Of a stretch of 64,000 nt of DNA, positions 19,860 through 30,675 are shown piece after piece. The translations under genes were made by a program, and so were the position numbers. Source of the stretch: Podocnemis expansa (taxonomy: Eukaryota > Chordata > Testudines > Podocnemididae); contig ML681981.1 of NCBI GenBank assembly GCA_007922195.1, positions 10,295,369 through 10,359,368 of the forward strand, given 5' to 3'. How positions within the stretch are numbered: position 1 is the stretch's first letter; each line of letters starts with the position of its first letter. The notes under the pieces are model-generated. The model worked only from the letters and a program-made list of their open reading frames with translations, searched no databases and was not told where the DNA came from.

Positions 19860-20625
19860 TGGCCAGGGCCAGACTAATGCAAGTGCTTTTGGGACTGCAG
19901 TCCTGAGCCCCATGTTAAAGAGGGGGACCTGAAAAAATCTGGCCCTGAGTGCTGCTGGCACCACTTGGCCTGCTGGTGGCTGTGGCCCCCCTCCCTTGAT
20001 CTGGCCAATTGCTTGCTGCACCTCCTCCATGCCACCAGCCAACAGCGCTCCCAGGGGGATGGAGAATCCCTGCACCTGGAATGCTGCCACCGTCGGCCCA
20101 CAAGTGCTGTACCCTGCAGTGCTGGCCACTCCAACCCATCCTGCACCTGCACCCCCACACTCCCTGGCTGATTGCTGCCCATCTCCCAGGCTGGCTCAAC
20201 AATGCTCCCAGGGGGCAGGGAGTCCCTCTGCTGCCAGCTGGCCCCTCGGCTGGCTGGTTTGCTGAAGTAGGTCACCGAGAGCCTGCTGGTGCAGACCAGA
20301 CACCCTGTGCTTGGGGCAGGAGCACTGTGAGCCATGGCTTCTGGCCCAAAGGCGCTGGCTCCCCAGCACCAGATTCCCACCCCATCCCCATGGCTGGTTG
20401 GTTTCTGTCCCCCACCTCCCAGCACCAAGCACTGGCCTGGCCTGCCCCACTGGCAGTTCTGCTCACCTGGGCCCCAGCACCAGTGTACCCAAGCACAACC
20501 CTGTCCCAGGCTGAGCTGTGCCATGGTGGGGGGGACCACAATAGTGGGCAGCCGAGGACCCCTAGGAGCCTTGATTCATCCCTGCTGATGGCTTCCACTT
20601 TGCTGTAGCAAGTGTAAAGCCAATG
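19860..20625. other. GC-rich non-coding block
   Basis: An abrupt GC- and C-rich island of about 770 bp with open frames on both strands (for example 19874-20539 minus and 20009-20608 plus). The translations are Trp/Pro/Gly/Cys-rich, have no domain, and are open in several frames at once. It resembles the GC-rich cores found inside other repeats here, but I could not identify its family. Confidence 0.45.
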
Positions 20626-20639
20626 CAGCAGAGAATCTA

Positions 20640-21049
20640 GCACACTGCCATAACTGGAGCAGAATCTGGTCCTTGAAGAGACTCACAGAATTTGTTTTCC
20701 AAAATATAAGCTTTCATTTTTAAATAGCATTGTAAATCCCTCTGGGTAGGAACCTTGATATCACAGTGGTGGGTACATTGGAGATGCACGGGTACTGAGA
20801 TCATGTTTCTCTTTAAATCTGTACTGTGCCAAGCACCTTCCCATGATTGATAATTGTTTGTTTGTATTATGGTAACTTCCACAGGCTCTGAAAAAGATCA
20901 AGTTGTTAGCTATTCTAATTACAAAATGATGTTTCATAATATGACATTTTTTCCTTTCTTACGCAGCCAGACAAATCTAACTGAAATAACTGCAAGAGAT
21001 GTATGAGCCTCAGTTTATGTTAACGACTTGTTAACATTGTGGCTATTTA
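20640..21049. other. non-coding stretch, nothing recognised
   Basis: AT-rich spacer without recognised features. Confidence 0.5.
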
Positions 21050-21186
21050 GGGTTCATCTAGATTAGGGAAATTTGTACCACTGCAATACATCTGTGTAGA
21101 TATGTACATAGATCAGTGCAAACTCCAAACAGACTATGCTGGTGCAAAACAAGTTTGCCCCAGATTTCCCTAGTTTAGACAATCCC
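21050..21186. mobile_element. short Harbinger-like MITE, TTA target duplication
   Basis: 137 bp with imperfect inverted ends gggttcatctagattaggga and tccctagtttagacaatccc. The flanks are TTA on both sides (21047-21049, 21187-21189). No coding capacity. Confidence 0.75.
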
Positions 21187-21189
21187 TTA

Positions 21190-21933
21190 AATGCCCTAAG
21201 CTCTAATAGCTTTACTGCTGAGGGAAATACCAGGACATAGCAGAAACCACCAGCAAGTGTACTTGCTTAGTATAGCTCAATGTGTGTGCTTCTTGTGTTG
21301 CACTAATTAGAACAGACATGTCAAGGAAGCTGCTGAGTACTGTACGTTTCCCATGAGCAGTGACGGAGCAGTTAACATCTTTTAAACAATGGAACATATT
21401 GGGACTGGGGGGTTCTATCTTTATAACTTTGAGGACTCATGCAAAATAGAAATAAAATAAAATAAAATAATGATGAGCCAATTTAATACATTTAAGTAAA
21501 ATAATAATGAACCCTTTGCTATTTGTTTTATTATCTATCTTAAACTGTATAGATTCCTCTTCTAGAAATCAAATCCATGAGAAGGTTGTGTAATTACATA
21601 TTATTAATGGGAATGTTTATGTATTTTAGCCTTTGATGTCAGGAAAGGGAATGCAAAAAATATTGGCCATGTACATTTTTTCTTAGTGTTTTCTTGTCTT
21701 GCCTGTAGCTCCCTCCTGTTTTCTCCAAACTTAAGATTTTTCTTTAAAGTTCAACTTTCATCACAACAGTTTGTTTACTAATATGCCAATGTTTAACAAA
21801 GTCTTTCAAACCCATCTTTTCCCACTAACCTACTGACTGGGCTGTTTTTTTGGTTCCCTTTTCCTGGGTGCTGCTGCTTGCTACTTTTAAGACATTGGGC
21901 TACACTGTGATATCCTTTCTCTTGCTTCTCAGG
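21190..21933. other. non-coding stretch with AAAAT simple repeat
   Basis: Contains an AAAAT-type tandem repeat at about 21450-21471. Nothing else was recognised. Confidence 0.6.
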
Positions 21934-22172
21934 TAGAATCTGACATTAGTAGGATTGATATTTGTCCTCTTTTAACAATAAAATTAAAGTGTGCAATGAA
22001 TTTTAAACTTAGTAATTTTGGAGTAGGTAAAAGTATATGGCTATAGGCCTCACTGAGGCTTATAGCCATATACTTTTGCCTACTCCAAAATTACTAAGTT
22101 TAAAATTCATTGCACACTTTAATTTTATTGTTAAAAGAGGACAAATATCAATCCTACTAATGTCAGATTCTA
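21934..22172. repeat. 239-bp near-perfect palindrome
   Basis: The two 119-base arms are centred on 22053. The outer end reads tagaatctgacattagtagg on one side and its complement on the other. Base-by-base comparison gives only two mismatched pairs (22028/22078 and 22046/22060). The centre gcctcactgaggc is itself palindromic. Arms this similar point to recent formation. A perfect 13-bp direct repeat (cttctcaggtaga, 21925-21937 and 22219-22231) brackets the palindrome plus about 46 bp that end in cagtaaaaa. No other copy occurs in this window. Confidence 0.9.
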
Positions 22173-22311
22173 ACAATTTCTTAAGGTTACCATGAAAATT
22201 AGGCCTATACAGTAAAAACTTCTCAGGTAGAGCCAGTCAATGGAACTACTGATAGAATAAGGTGTTTTTCAGCTTGTAGGCAATAGTCTGCTCACTTGTG
22301 ATCCACTAACG

Positions 22312-22479
22312 CAGTGGTTCTCAATCTTTTGCAGGTCGTGACACACTGACCCTGACCCCACAGAACACACCAGCCCATCCCTCAGGTCAAATCCAGCCAT
22401 TTCCCTGGGTCTCTGTGGCACACTTACTGCTGTGTGGTGACACAGTAATGGGCCCCAACACAGTGGTTAGGAACCACTA
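22312..22479. mobile_element. hAT-type MITE
   Basis: Ends are cagtggttctcaatctttt and gtggttaggaaccacta. The flanking 8-mers are cactaacg (22304-22311) and cactaacc (22480-22487), matching at 7 of 8 bases. It shares the internal phrase ttgcaggtc and a cacacttact/cagtaatg-like region with the element at 37573-37752, so both belong to one family. Confidence 0.82.
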
Positions 22480-22796
22480 CACTAACCCACCTCCAAGAGT
22501 CATATTACATTGACTGCTTTTCCTTTGGCAGCGTTTTAAAGCTGATTTTACACTATGAAATCTGAATCAGAAGTTTGCTGGTTGATTCCACATTCCCAAT
22601 ATATAATCATGCCTGAAGCCTCACTTAAGGGAAAGACTGTTTCAAATACATAGCATTCCAGACTGAACAATAGCCCATCTCATCAATGTAACTATAATTT
22701 CACTTAAGAGCACAGTCATTGTATCTCAGAACCATATTCCAGCTAGGCTAGCTCTACATTTAAAATGCTACAGCAACACAGCTCTGCAACTATAGA

Positions 22797-23475
22797 CATG
22801 AGAAGGGCCTTGCTGGGATAGACGAGTGGTCCATCTAGCTCAGTATCCTGTCTTTTGACAGTGTCTGATGTCAGATGCTTCAGAGGAAATGAACAGGACA
22901 CAGCAATCATCAAGTGATCCATCCCCTGCCAACCAGTCCCAGCATCCAGCAGTCAGAGGCCTTAGGACACCCAAAGCATGGGGTTCAATCCCTCACCATC
23001 TTAGCTAGTAGCCATTAATGGACATGTCTTCCATGAAATTATCTAACTCTTTTTTAATTCAGTTATAGTTTTGGCCTTCATTACATCCTTTGGTAATAAG
23101 TTTCACAGGTTGACAGTGTGTTGTGTGAAGAAGTCCTTCTTTATTTCTTTTAAACCCACTTCCTATTAATGTCAATGGATGACTCCTTGTTCATTTGTTA
23201 TGTAAAGGAGTTGGGAACACTTCTTTGTTCACTTTATCTACATCAGTCATAATTTTATAGAGCTCTATCATAACTCTCCTTTAATCATCTCTTTTTCTAG
23301 ACGAATAGTCCAGTCTTCTTCATCACTCCTCATATGGAATCTACCCAGTAATCCATATCCTAAATCTTTTTTTTTGGTCTTTTTCCCATTTCTGAGAGAG
23401 CTTTTTGGAGATGGGGTGGCCAGAAATGTACACAGGATTCCAGGTGCAGCTGTATGATGGGTTTAAATAAAGGCA
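22797..23475 (-). repeat. CR1 LINE 3' region
   Basis: On the plus strand it reads ggtccatctagctcagtatc, ctgtcttttgacagtg and atcatcaagtgatccatccc, then continues through CR1-like 3' sequence. This is the complement of the end of reptilian CR1 elements. It is long (about 680 bp) and has no intact reading frame. It abuts the repeat that starts at about 23480. Confidence 0.75.
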
Positions 23476-23479
23476 TTAT

Positions 23480-23730
23480 GGGTACGTCTACACTTACAAT
23501 TTAGTTCGAATTAAGGAGACTTAATTTCAACTAAATTAGTGCATGCTTACACTAGCTTTCATGAGTTCGCGCTAAGGAGTTTCCTTAGTTCAAACTAAGG
23601 AAAATCTAGTTCGAACTTATAAAACCTCCCTTAAGTTCCAACTAAGGGTTAGTTTGAACTCACTAGATCGAGCTAAACCAGTGGAGCCATGTTAATTCAA
23701 ACTAAACATTTGTTCAAATTAAGGTGCTTT
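23480..23730. repeat. AT-rich arm of a Harbinger-like composite element
   Basis: Begins gggtacgtctacacttac and continues with repeated ttcgaattaag and gttcaaactaagg blocks. These resemble the arms of the elements at 48682-49572 and 58034-58640. The matching right terminus was not found, so the element is truncated or its end is too diverged to see. Confidence 0.6.
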
Positions 23731-23799
23731 GAGCATGGCACCCTGGAAGGAAGCTTCTGCTAACCTGTGGCTGGGGCTAGCAGCCTCAAAGGCGTCCCC

Positions 23800-24730
23800 A
23801 CCACCCTGCCAATCTGGCTGGGTGATGGGGCCCCATTCCCCTGGCCAGGTGGGGGGTGGGGACCCTGGCATAGAGCTCTGCAGAGCCAGCTGGGTGGGGG
23901 AGGAATCCCCGTACCGGGGTCTGTAGCACTGGCTGGATGGAGGGAGAGGTCCCCGCACCCATCTCCAACTGTGCTAACCAAGTGTGGGGAAGGGACCCCC
24001 GTGCCTGGCTGGAGTTGCGCAGCCTGGGAGCAGGGAATACACTCTGTACCCAGCTGGAGCCACGCTGCCTGGGTGCGGGGAGGGACCTCGCACCCAGCTC
24101 CAACCCCACTGGCTGGACACACATGTCAGGCATGGGGAACACAGCCCTGCACCCGGCTTGAGCTGCGTGGGATGGGTCGGGGAGAGCAACCCCTGTGGCC
24201 GGCTCCTGGCTCGCTTGCTGGGCATGGGGAACACAGGCTTGTGCCTGGTTCCAGCCCCATTGCTGGGGTGCAGGGAGGGACCCCTGTGCCCTGGCAGTGG
24301 GGTTGGAGTTGGGCACAGGGCTGTGTTCTCTGCACACGGCAAGCGAGCCCGGAGCCTACTGTAGGAGTTCCTTCTCCCCACAACCGGCAACGGGGCTCAA
24401 GCCAGGCATGGGGCTGTGTTTACCACACCTGGCAAGCAGGGCTGGAGCTGGGTGCAGGGTCCCTTCCCTGCTCCTGGCCGATGGGGCTGAAGCTGGGCTC
24501 AGGGCTGCTTTCCCCACACACAGCAAGCATGTCCCTTCCCCATGAATGGGCAGTGTGGGTCAAGCCGGGTGGGGTGGGCCCTCCTCCTCCCCCTCCCCCT
24601 CCCGCACCCAGCCAATGGGACTGGAGCTGGATGCAGGGGTCCCCTCCCGAGCCCAGCCAGTGCTCCAGGAGCCAGGCATGGGGGTGCCTTGTTCCTGCAC
24701 CCAGGCAGCATGGGTCAGGCCACGTGTGGG
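23800..24730. repeat. GC-rich minisatellite, about 45-46 bp units
   Basis: Degenerate tandem units start at about 24001, 24047, 24090, 24149, 24195, 24241 and 24286. They share gtgcctggctggagc, gcctgggtgc and ggggagggacccct; spacing is 46, 43, 59, 46, 46 and 45 bp. Because the usual unit is close to a multiple of three, several frames stay open (the longest is 326 codons at 23767-24747). The product would be a low-complexity Trp/Gly/Pro repeat, so I do not call a gene. Confidence 0.7.
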
Positions 24731-25479
24731 GGAAACACTCTCTCTAAAGCTCTGGGGCAGCTGGGCAACATATGTTGCTCACTGTGTGGGCCGTGCCCCC
24801 ATGGGCCTGATCCTGCCCTCCCCTGAGAACCCAATCCTGCCCCCCTACAGTCTCCTGGTGTCCCCGCCAGAGAACCTGATCCTGGCCCCTGCTCAGCCCC
24901 CCCAGGCCAGTCCAATCCCACTTCTCCCACCCTAACACACTCTGCCAGTAAACCCTCAGCTGGCTGGATCCCCAACCCTCTGCACCCTTACCCATCTCTC
25001 TGGAGCAGCATGCTCCATCAGAACTTCTCTGGGAGGAAGTTTTTAAAACTCCCAGCACCTGGGGTTGGGGTACTGCGGCTGTTACTTACCTGAGAGACCT
25101 ATTGGGCATACCTACCTGGGAAGGGGAAGTCAGTCATAAGACAGTAAAGCCATTTAGGGTTAGGTCTGTTTGGGTCTTATGTACCTATAGTACACTGCTT
25201 ATATGCCATTTTATGTCTTGTTATAGCAATTGTATTTGATAAGGTCTGTTCTTCATTCCTTTTACCTCTATCCTCTCCACTGAATAAGTTGTTTGCACAG
25301 ATGCTTGGCCTTGATCATTCACACTCAGGGGTAGGAACCCACGGGATGATAGATGCCCAGAGGTAGGAAGGCCTAGTAAAAGGGGGGGGGGGTTTCCTGT
25401 GTTGGCCCATTGGTATTAAAACTTCCCTGCTAACAGTCCCCAGAGCTGTTCCATCCTCTTCATCAAATGAGGCAGGGTT
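24731..25479. other. non-coding stretch, GC-rich then AT-rich
   Basis: C-rich text to about 25080 (with repeated cctgatcctgcc and cccaatcctgccc phrases), then ordinary AT-rich sequence. No exon was recognised. Confidence 0.45.
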
Positions 25480-25931
25480 CCTGGAAAAAAAAATATTATG
25501 TAGAATATATGGCAAGAGACCAGTCTCGCTTAACCAGGAGATTGTCAAAAAAAAAAAAAAATAGAAACTAGATCAAATGGCAAAAGATGACTATAAACAA
25601 AGAACACAAGTATGTAGGCAAAAAATTAGAAAGTCCAAGGCATAATATGAGTTTCAACTAGTGCGAGGCAGAAAGGGAAGAAGAAAACATTCTACAAATA
25701 CATTAGAAGCAGAAGAAAGACCATGGACTAGGTAAACCCATTACTCAATGAGGGGGAAAAAATCAATAATGGAAAATGTAGAAATGGCAGAAATGCTAAA
25801 TGACTTTTATGTTTCAGTTTTCACCAAAACCATTATTGGTGATTGGATGTCTAACAGAATGAATTTCAGTGAAAATGAAGTAGGACATAAGGCTAAAGTA
25901 TGGAAAGACCCAATTAAAAATTACTTTGACA

Positions 25932-26600
25932 CAGGGGTTAAAGTATAATTTGGTTGGCCCCGGAACCCTCCTAAATTTCCAGGCCCCCTTCACACACCCA
26001 GACCCATTTCATGCACCCTAGCTACTGCTCCCCAAATGCCTGCCCCCCACCCCAGCTACTGCCTCCAAACACCTGCCCCCACCCCAGCTACTGCCCCCAC
26101 AATGCCTAACCCTCCATCAGACCCCTCTTCTCCCATGTCCCCACTCCAGCCCTCCTAACCCCCCACCCCCAGCTCCCCTGTTTTCCCTTCACTCCCTCTA
26201 ACCCCTCCACACCTTCCCAGCCCACCATCCTGACCCCTTCTCCCCTCCCTCTGCTCTTCCCTGGCTGCCCGACTGTCCCCAAACCGCTTCCCAGGCCTCC
26301 TTACTGGTGGAGCAGGGAAAGGGCCCACAGAGACTCACTGCTCAACTGCAGCTCCAACTATGGTGCCAGCCAGCCAGCAGCCTGGCAAGAGGGGGTTGCA
26401 CCATCTGGGCCCAGTAGGGGCAGGGCCTCCCCAGACACTGAGGAAGTGGAGGGGGTGGCCAGGCTTGCTCCAGACTGCAGCCCCTTGGGCTGGCCCTGGG
26501 GGAACACACCAGAGCGCTGAGTTCTGAAACATTCCTCTATTTTTACAGGGTCCTGGAGTGCTGTGTTCGGGCACATTCTATTCCAGTTTACGTTAACTCC
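25932..26600. mobile_element. 669-bp element nested in CR1 ORF2
   Basis: Flanked by a perfect 10-bp duplication of CR1 sequence, tactttgaca (25922-25931 and 26601-26610). Its ends, caggggttaaagtat and gttaactcc, are imperfect inverted repeats (ggggttaaagta against ggagttaacgta). The middle is very C-rich. No transposase is visible. The left end shares ggggttaaagtat with the interior of the repeat at 578-853. Confidence 0.75.
26010..26130. repeat. short C-rich tandem repeat
   Basis: Three to four imperfect units of about 30 bp built on ccaccccagctactgcccc and aatgcctgcc, inside the nested element at 25932-26600. Confidence 0.6.
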
Positions 26601-27549
26601 TACTTTGACAAGATAGATGTCACCAGCATCTCATGAAATACATCTTAGAGTACTCAGGGAGCTCACTAAGGAGATATCTCAGCATTAGTGATAATCTTCA
26701 AAAAGTCACAGAAGACAGGAGAGATTCCAGAGGACTGGAAAAGGACAAATATAGTGCCAATCTATAAAAAGGGGAATAAGAACAGAAGGTGAATTACAGA
26801 CTAGTCATCTTAACTTCAGTATCCAGCAAGATAATGGAGCAAATAATTTAGCATCAATTTGCAAACTCCTAGAAGATAAGGTGATAACAGTCAACGTGGA
26901 TTTCTGAAGACTCATGTCAAACCAGCCCAATAGCTTTCTTTGACAGGGTAACAAGCCTCATAGCTGAAGCAAATAATTTTGTAGCTATAGACAGTTACTA
27001 CTATGTTACTTAAAATTGTTTGCATGTAACAATATGGCACTATTTTTTGGACTTTTTTTTTTTTTTTTCCTGTTTGGAAGAATGTTTATGAAACAATTTT
27101 GTGTCATGCAATATATTCAGAAGTGCGCTCCAGATAGCATTTAGAATGACCCTTCTTCACTCATATGTTGCTCATGAACTGATCACTTTGATTATTTGTG
27201 GTGTGTGATTTGGATATCACCAAAGTCACACGGACTTGTTTCTGCTTCCAACTTGTGCTACTGAAGCTGCTTTAAAAAAAAAAAAAGGGATTAATAAATA
27301 GCTAAAGATCAAGTTTGGACAAGAATATCCACACAGCTTGTGGAAATTCATGTGGGGTGAGACTTGCTGGTTGTGGTCTGTATTAAGGCTCTTGACTCCA
27401 TTTAAGATCCCCATGTGGATTGTACAGGGGAACACAAAGAGTATGGCTGTCATGGAGAACCCAGAAAAGACTCTTGGATCCCCTCTGTTCACAGCCCACC
27501 AGGATTCTGCACGGTGGAGCTTTCTCCCATTCACCAGGGTCTCCACACT

Positions 27550-27965
27550 ACCTGTAGCCATCTTCCCAAATCCAGGCCCAGAGAGTCCGATCCTTGCTCT
27601 GTCTGGTCTCCCTTGGGGGGGGGGGGGTTCCTCCCCCTACGAGGGTCCCAGCCGTCCCAATCAGCAGTGACACTCAGCCAGCGTAGCAGTCAGAGGGTTT
27701 ATTAGCAATCCACTTTGCACAGCAGCTAGGACAGTTGGCTCTCAGATCACCTAGGAGGGCAGATAGTAAACCCCCAGGACAAGCCCTGGAGGTCCTGCCC
27801 CTCCGACCTCCATCTTCCTTCCTCCCTCTCCCCCCTTTGTTCTCCTCTCTATCCAGCTGCCCTGCCCCTGGTCTAAACCGGCCACAACCTGTCACCCCCA
27901 GGGGGTCCAGGTAAGGTCGAACTAAAGCCTCTCCCCCCCTAGTGGTACCTATAGTTATCACACCC
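27550..27965 (-). repeat. probable solitary retroviral LTR
   Basis: On the minus strand the block reads like an LTR: a C/G-rich U3-like part, then AATAAA (27703-27698) and ccctctgactgctacgctgg, ctgagtgtcactgctg, typical of an R/U5 boundary. No gag, pol or env remnant lies beside it, so it would be a solo LTR. I could not fix its exact ends or a target duplication. It is a candidate from architecture only. Confidence 0.45.
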
Positions 27966-28109
27966 CTGTGTCCCATCACCAGAATACCATCACCCAAGAA
28001 CAGGAAAAAGAAGAACCACAATAACCCAAGAGGTTTTCTTACTTCATCACAATGGCATAAAAGCTGGCTGGATGAGAATGCCAGAGTGTGGGTGGATCAG
28101 AAAAATGAC

Positions 28110-29996
28110 TTGAGTAGAGTGGCTGTGACTGGCATAGCAGCCTTACTCGTTGGCCTTGGGCTCTGGAGTGAATTTAATTTCTCCAGGCCCTCTACATGCC
28201 ACTTATAGAAGACAATTACTTAGGGTCTGTGTGGATGAAGTGGATTTCCCTCACTACTTTCCATCAGATTGCATGTGAGTGCAATGATTTGCTCACATAG
28301 ATCTGATTGCCAAATGAGAAATGCAGTTTGTAAAAATAATTTGCAATAAAATAGTATATATAAATGTAAACTAATAACAAGCATTCTTGCATAAATCAAA
28401 AAATATATTCCAATTAGACATAAAATGGTATTTGTAATAGAATGTGGGTTCATGTAATAAAGTTAGGTTTTGATGAGATATAATGACTTGGAAGAGAGAT
28501 TTTAATGTCTTCATAATTACACTTCATAAAATGCTTTTACAGGAGAGCAACTGCACAGCACTTAACCAGTGATATTAACTGCATTCCAGGAATTGTAATT
28601 CAAAACATCAGTCCCAAACCTTGCTATGAATGACCTCTCTTTTCTTTTAGGACTAAATTGGTCTCATCTTGTCCCTGGTGCTGCAAAAAGAGAAACGGCA
28701 TCTGTAAAAGGCAGAGTTTGACTGAAGATTATCTCAAGGCCTTGAGCTAGCAGACTCTATTAGTCTGCTTGATTTATTAAGGCTGAATCTGGGATCCTCT
28801 AGAGTATGAAAAATCAAGTCAAAGTAACTGTAATTACAGTTACAAAATGGGAATATATACCACTCTTAATAATAAAGTTCAAGATGCCCTGCATTTCAGG
28901 ATATGATAATGCTGTGTATTTCATGACACTGTGAAGACTGGCGTTGGTGGTATAGGAGAAGGCATGGTTCAAAAATATTTTGGTATTGTTTTTTCTAAAG
29001 AAAATGTAAATACAATCACTATTAAAATGTACAGTGAACAAATGGCTCATAACAAAGCAATAGGTATGCACCTTAGGGAAGGAAAATGAACATCAGTAAG
29101 GGACCCACTTTCCTTTTTTCAAGAGGGTTATTTATAAATAATGAGAAAAATTATTATGAAAAATGCCTTTGTTATTTAAAGTTGGGGCCTACCTATGGTA
29201 ACACCATAATTCAGATTTAAGTAATGAATGTGATTTTTTTTTTTTTTAATATGCTTCACTTAGCCTTCATTTTATTGTGTGGCAGCCTATGTTGTTCTTA
29301 TAAAGGACATTTCCGTATCTATATTTTCTTTTTGAAAAATGTCCCACAGAGTGAGATTAAAGCTCAAACTGTGTTTCCTGCTCATTATTATTTGCATTCA
29401 TGTTATGTATCACAGCTAGGCTCTGATTCTAATGTAATAATGTGGCAAAATCATGGCTTGTTACTTTTCTTATTTCATTATGAAAAGGTACTCAGAAGAT
29501 AAGATGCTGTCTAAAATTCGAGAATCACTCTGACTTTATAATCGTGAGACCACATATTTATTAAGTTTTCTCCACAAAATTCTTTGACCAGATGAGCCAT
29601 TCAAATACTTCAGGATGTGATGAAATGAAATCTGAGTGTAAAGTTATAGTAAATGATTTGTTAGATAAATTAAATTTCTTTTGCTTTTATGAATTAAAAT
29701 TACTTACAGTTTTTGAAAAATTATTCATTGTTTAAAATTGTGTAGTTTCTATGAAAAATTATTGGTAGGTATGTAGTCTGTCTGTGAACAGTTCATTATG
29801 AGTAGCAGAAATTTGAAATTCAAGTTGTGCTGTTTAATTTTTTGCTCATCATACATTATATGATTCCTGTTCATTTCATAAGGTCCTGGTTGAAAAAAAC
29901 AATATGTTTAAAATTAAGCACCTGTTCATGTTTTTTTTTTTTTTCTCAAATCAAAATCTGAATAAGCATAACCTTTAGAATTTGTCTTAGGAAAAG
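28110..29996. other. non-coding stretch, nothing recognised
   Basis: AT-rich DNA with stops in all frames and no identified repeat. Confidence 0.6.
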
Positions 29997-30006
29997 TGTA
30001 AGCAAA

Positions 30007-30665
30007 GAACAACAAGGAGTTGTGTGGCACTTTAAGACTAACAGATTTATTTTTTGCATGAGCTTTCGTGGGANNNNNNNNNNNNNNNNNNNNNNNNNNN
30101 NNNNNNNNNNNNNNNNNNNNNNNNNNNNNNNNNNNNNNNNNNNNNNNNNNNNNNNNNNNNNNNNNNNNNNNNNNNNNNNNNNNNNNNNNNNNNNNNNNNN
30201 NNNNNNNNNNNNNNNNNNNNNNNNNNNNNNNNNNNNNNNNNNNNNNNNNNNNNNNNNNNNNNNNNNNNNNNNNNNNNNNNNNNNNNNNNNNNNNNNNNNN
30301 NNNNNNNNNNNNNNNNNNNNNNNNNNNNNNNNNNNNNNNNNNNNNNNNNNNNNNNNNNNNNNNNNNNNNNNNNNNNNNNNNNNNNNNNNNNNNNNNNNNN
30401 NNNNNNNNNNNNNNNNNNNNNNNNNNNNNNNNNNNNNNNNNNNNNNNNNNNNNNNNNNNNNNNNNNNNNNNNNTAAAAGGGATAGCCATGTTAGTCTAGT
30501 CCAGTGAAAAAACAACAAGTTCATCCATCTTCGAAGCATCTGAGGAAGTGGGATCTTCTCCCATGAAAGCTCATGCAAAAAATAAATCTGTTAGTCTTAA
30601 AGTGCCACACAACTCCTTGTTGTTTTTTCACTGGACTAGACTAACATGGCTATCCCTTTTAAAAT
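30007..30665 (+). repeat. Penelope-like element copy containing an assembly gap
   Basis: Starts at the head unit (gaacaacaaggagttgtgtgg) and runs into the N gap. It resumes with a terminal unit followed by an inverted unit (gaagcatctgaggaagtggg, tcccatgaaagctc), and ends ggactagactaacatggcta then tccctttta. It is flanked by a perfect 10-bp repeat, tgtaagcaaa (29997-30006, 30666-30675). Confidence 0.8.
30074..30473. other. assembly gap (400 N)
   Basis: Exactly 400 undetermined bases, again inside a Penelope-like terminal repeat and flanked by inverted arms. Confidence 0.98.
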
Positions 30666-30675
30666 TGTAAGCAAA

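Larger units (their letters stand above)
25480..26980 (+). pseudogene. CR1 LINE ORF2 fossil, interrupted by an insertion
   Basis: Decayed CR1 ORF2 from the region between endonuclease and reverse transcriptase. 25748-25948 still reads ENVEMAEMLNDFYVSVFT, the typical CR1 linker before the reverse transcriptase. The sequence stops at 25931 and resumes at 26601 (aagatagatgtcaccagc, gattccagaggactggaaaa, ccaatctataaaaagg, caaataattta, catgtcaaaccagcccaat). It ends near 26975 within the reverse-transcriptase region, with many frameshifts. Not functional. Confidence 0.8.

Noticed and set aside
19874..20608. Genes in the GC-rich block (221 and 199 codon frames)
   Set aside because: The frames are open on both strands, have no domains, and use Trp/Pro/Cys-rich text typical of translated GC-rich repeats.
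23767..24747. 326-codon open frame
   Set aside because: It runs through a 45-46 bp minisatellite. Several other frames on both strands are equally open, and the peptide is low-complexity.
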